Source: Rhodospirillaceae bacterium (GTDB lineage Bacteria; Pseudomonadota; Alphaproteobacteria; Micavibrionales; Micavibrionaceae). Taken from it: 5,783 bases of DNA. The notes under the pieces are model-generated. The model was not told the DNA's origin. It made no database searches and worked only from the letters and a program-made list of their open reading frames with translations. The translations under genes were made by a program, and so were the position numbers. The stretch lies in NCBI GenBank assembly GCA_003452275.1, contig DMIT01000187.1, positions 1 to 5,783 of the forward strand, in the 5' to 3' direction. Shown one piece after another: positions 4,654 to 5,783 of the stretch (position 1 is the first letter of the stretch; every line of letters starts with the position of its first letter).

Positions 4654-5409
4654 TTAGCTTCTTTCTCCTGATTTTACCCCGTTTGTCCATTCAATGCCAA
4701 ATCCAAATGCCCTGTCCATTTCGGCATGTCCGGGGAAATATTCGGTATGGTTGGTAATTTTCATGCCGTTGCGTACATTTTCAATGCCGGCGATGGCGCA
4801 AAGCCCCAAATCTTTATGATGGCTGGATAAGGTCACAATCATATGTTTTTCGTTTGGAATGCGAAGATGGATTTGCGGTTTGACCTGTGCCCAGTCCATG
4901 GCACCTTTGTAAATATAGACATAGATCAAAAGCCGCTTGAATTTTGGCCATTCTGCGCCGTTTAAATGTATGAATTCATCATCCCCCTGGGAATCCCCTG
5001 AACGTTCATCTCCCGACAGCGAGAGATAAGGGGGAAGATTATAATTTCCCATCGTGTCGCCAAACGCCTGAATCGCGCCTTTGGTTCCATCGTGCAATTC
5101 ATATAAAATGCCCAGATCAAGGTCGATATTGGCCGGTTTGGCTCTTTTGAGGAGTTTGCCGAAAAAGCTGGTATCGGGCACCAGTTGATTATCCCATGCT
5201 GCGGCAATACGGATATCTTTGAACCCGTCTGCGGGGGGACTAATGGATAATGTATCATCCCGACGCCCTAAAAAGTCGATATTCATATCGCGGTCAGAGG
5301 GATCAATATAGCCTGCCGCCCCTTTTGACGATCCATGGCCTGAGAAATGGATACGGCTACGGGTTGCATTTTCCAAAGAACTTTGGGAATTGGTGATTTT
5401 GTCGACCAT
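4654..5409 (-). CDS. TerA-like protein (TerD superfamily)
   Basis: The 251-residue protein matches the TerA pattern. LGILYELHDGTKGAIQAFGD (99-118) resembles the TerA signature L-YEL-DG-KG-VQALG. PPYLSLSGDERSGDSQGDDE (126-145) retains the acidic, TerD-type calcium-binding block, and KRLLIYVYIYKGAMDW (158-173) is also TerA-like. The first 65 residues are polar, glycine-rich and probably disordered. The ATG at 5409 is chosen because AGGTG (5416-5420) lies six bases upstream. A GTG at 5418 would add three residues but overlaps that site. A promoter-like element precedes it at 5444-5472. TerA accompanies TerD/TerE/TerZ in ter clusters. Here only TerA-like and TerD-like genes are present, with no TerB, TerC or biosynthetic partners in view. 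The fit to TerA rather than another TerD paralogue is from motif memory. Confidence 0.82.
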   Translation of the reverse strand: MVDKITNSQSSLENATRSRIHFSGHGSSKGAAGYIDPSDRDMNIDFLGRRDDTLSISPPADGFKDIRIAAAWDNQLVPDTSFFGKLLKRAKPANIDLDLGILYELHDGTKGAIQAFGDTMGNYNLPPYLSLSGDERSGDSQGDDEFIHLNGAEWPKFKRLLIYVYIYKGAMDWAQVKPQIHLRIPNEKHMIVTLSSHHKDLGLCAIAGIENVRNGMKITNHTEYFPGHAEMDRAFGFGIEWTNGVKSGERS

Positions 5410-5443
5410 CAGGAACACCTATTATCAATAAATAACACATCTT

Positions 5444-5472
5444 TTTATAGCATGGTTTTTAAAAAAAGTCGT
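5444..5472 (-). promoter_or_regulatory. Candidate promoter of the terA-terD gene pair
   Basis: On the minus strand ACGACT (5467-5472, weak -35) and TATAAA (5444-5449, good -10) are 17 bp apart, giving a leader of about 28 nt to the ATG at 5409. It lies in the 93-bp divergent gap shared with rarA. No confident plus-strand promoter for rarA was found in the same gap. Confidence 0.4.
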
Positions 5473-5502
5473 AAATTTTCAAAAATGCACTAAGCTGAAT
5501 TT

Positions 5503-5783
5503 ATGCCTGATTTATTTCAAACTTCTGATCTGTCTGCGACTGCCGATGATTTTCGTCCGCTGTCCGATTTATTGCGCCCGAAAATATTAAGCGATGTCGT
5601 GGGGCAGGATCATTTGATTGCTGACAATGCCCCGTTAGGGCGCATGATAGAAAACAGGCGGTTATCGTCGATGATTTTCTGGGGGCCGCCCGGATGTGGC
5701 AAAACCACATTGGCCCGTCTTATGGCTGACCATACGGATTACCAATTTGAACAGATTTCCGCCATTTTTTCGGGCGTGGCCGA
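5503..5783 (+). CDS. rarA: Replication-associated recombination protein A (RarA/MgsA), N-terminal part
   Basis: The frame starts at ATG 5503 and runs off the window, so only 93 full residues are present of an expected 430-450. RarA is a clamp-loader-like AAA+ ATPase (bacterial homologue of Mgs1/WRNIP1) that acts at stalled replication forks. The sequence shows the typical N-terminus: RPLSDLLRPKILSDVVGQDHLI (18-39), then the RarA-type segment LSSMIFWGPPGCGKTTLARL (54-73) with Walker A GPPGCGKTT (61-69), then FEQISAIFSGVA (82-93), which corresponds to the family E-ISAV-SGV segment. Walker B and the sensor motifs lie beyond the window. The ribosome binding site is weak (AAGCTGAA upstream). It is divergent from the TerA-like gene. 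Confidence 0.93.
   Translation, partial: MPDLFQTSDLSATADDFRPLSDLLRPKILSDVVGQDHLIADNAPLGRMIENRRLSSMIFWGPPGCGKTTLARLMADHTDYQFEQISAIFSGVA

Noticed and set aside
5181..5250. TTATCC-containing sites within the TerA-like gene (near 5190 and 5245)
   Set aside because: They have two or more mismatches to the box beyond the core and lie in coding sequence with no clustering or AT-rich tract.
4654..5409. HFSGHG near the TerA-like N-terminus (residues 21-26), resembling the caspase-type SGHG histidine motif
   Set aside because: It lies in a polar, glycine-rich, probably disordered segment. There is no surrounding caspase fold and no matching catalytic cysteine motif, so it is most likely coincidence.
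1..5783. parS site (TGTTTCACGTGAAACA-type palindrome)
   Set aside because: Looked for because parB and oriC are present, but no match or near match was seen. It may lie outside the window.
1..5783. CRISPR array, tRNA, rRNA or insertion sequence
   Set aside because: No regularly spaced repeats, tRNA-like cloverleaf, rRNA segments, transposase genes or terminal inverted repeats with target duplications were seen.

Overview
The window looks like the replication-origin neighbourhood of an alphaproteobacterial chromosome. A partial parB is followed by a hemE-hemH heme operon. A 397-bp non-coding gap upstream of hemE carries one perfect DnaA box, several near-perfect ones and AT-rich DNA. Placement of oriC directly upstream of hemE is the known arrangement in Caulobacter and Rickettsia. 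Base composition is moderate (by eye a little under 50% GC), so a high-GC Caulobacter or Rhizobium type is less likely than a moderate-GC, Rhodospirillales- or Micavibrio-like lineage. The exact taxon cannot be fixed from this sequence.

Layout from left to right: the 3' half of parB (+) ends at a strong hairpin that can terminate transcription from both strands. Facing it is a 26-codon ORF (-) predicted to encode a single-helix membrane peptide, with its own promoter and a strong ribosome binding site. Next come hemH (ferrochelatase, -) and hemE (uroporphyrinogen decarboxylase, -), which overlap by ATGA. The gap at 2828-3224 is the proposed oriC. On the hemE side it has an AT-rich stretch, TAG-triplet repeats resembling DnaA-trios, and a DnaA-box-like site in the order expected of a bacterial unwinding module. 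Further boxes and a second AT-rich stretch lie toward the right.

Right of the origin is an uncharacterised cytoplasmic protein (+). Convergent to it is a two-gene TerD-family group (-): a TerA-like gene, then a TerD-like gene with an N-terminal extension. Divergent from these, the window ends inside rarA (+), a replication-fork AAA+ ATPase.

The functional themes are chromosome replication and segregation (parB, oriC, rarA), late heme synthesis (hemE, hemH) and a small Ter-type calcium-binding module of unknown role. The most interesting points are the origin architecture, the tiny membrane-peptide gene, the cysteine-rich tail of the ferrochelatase and the origin-linked TerA/TerD pair.
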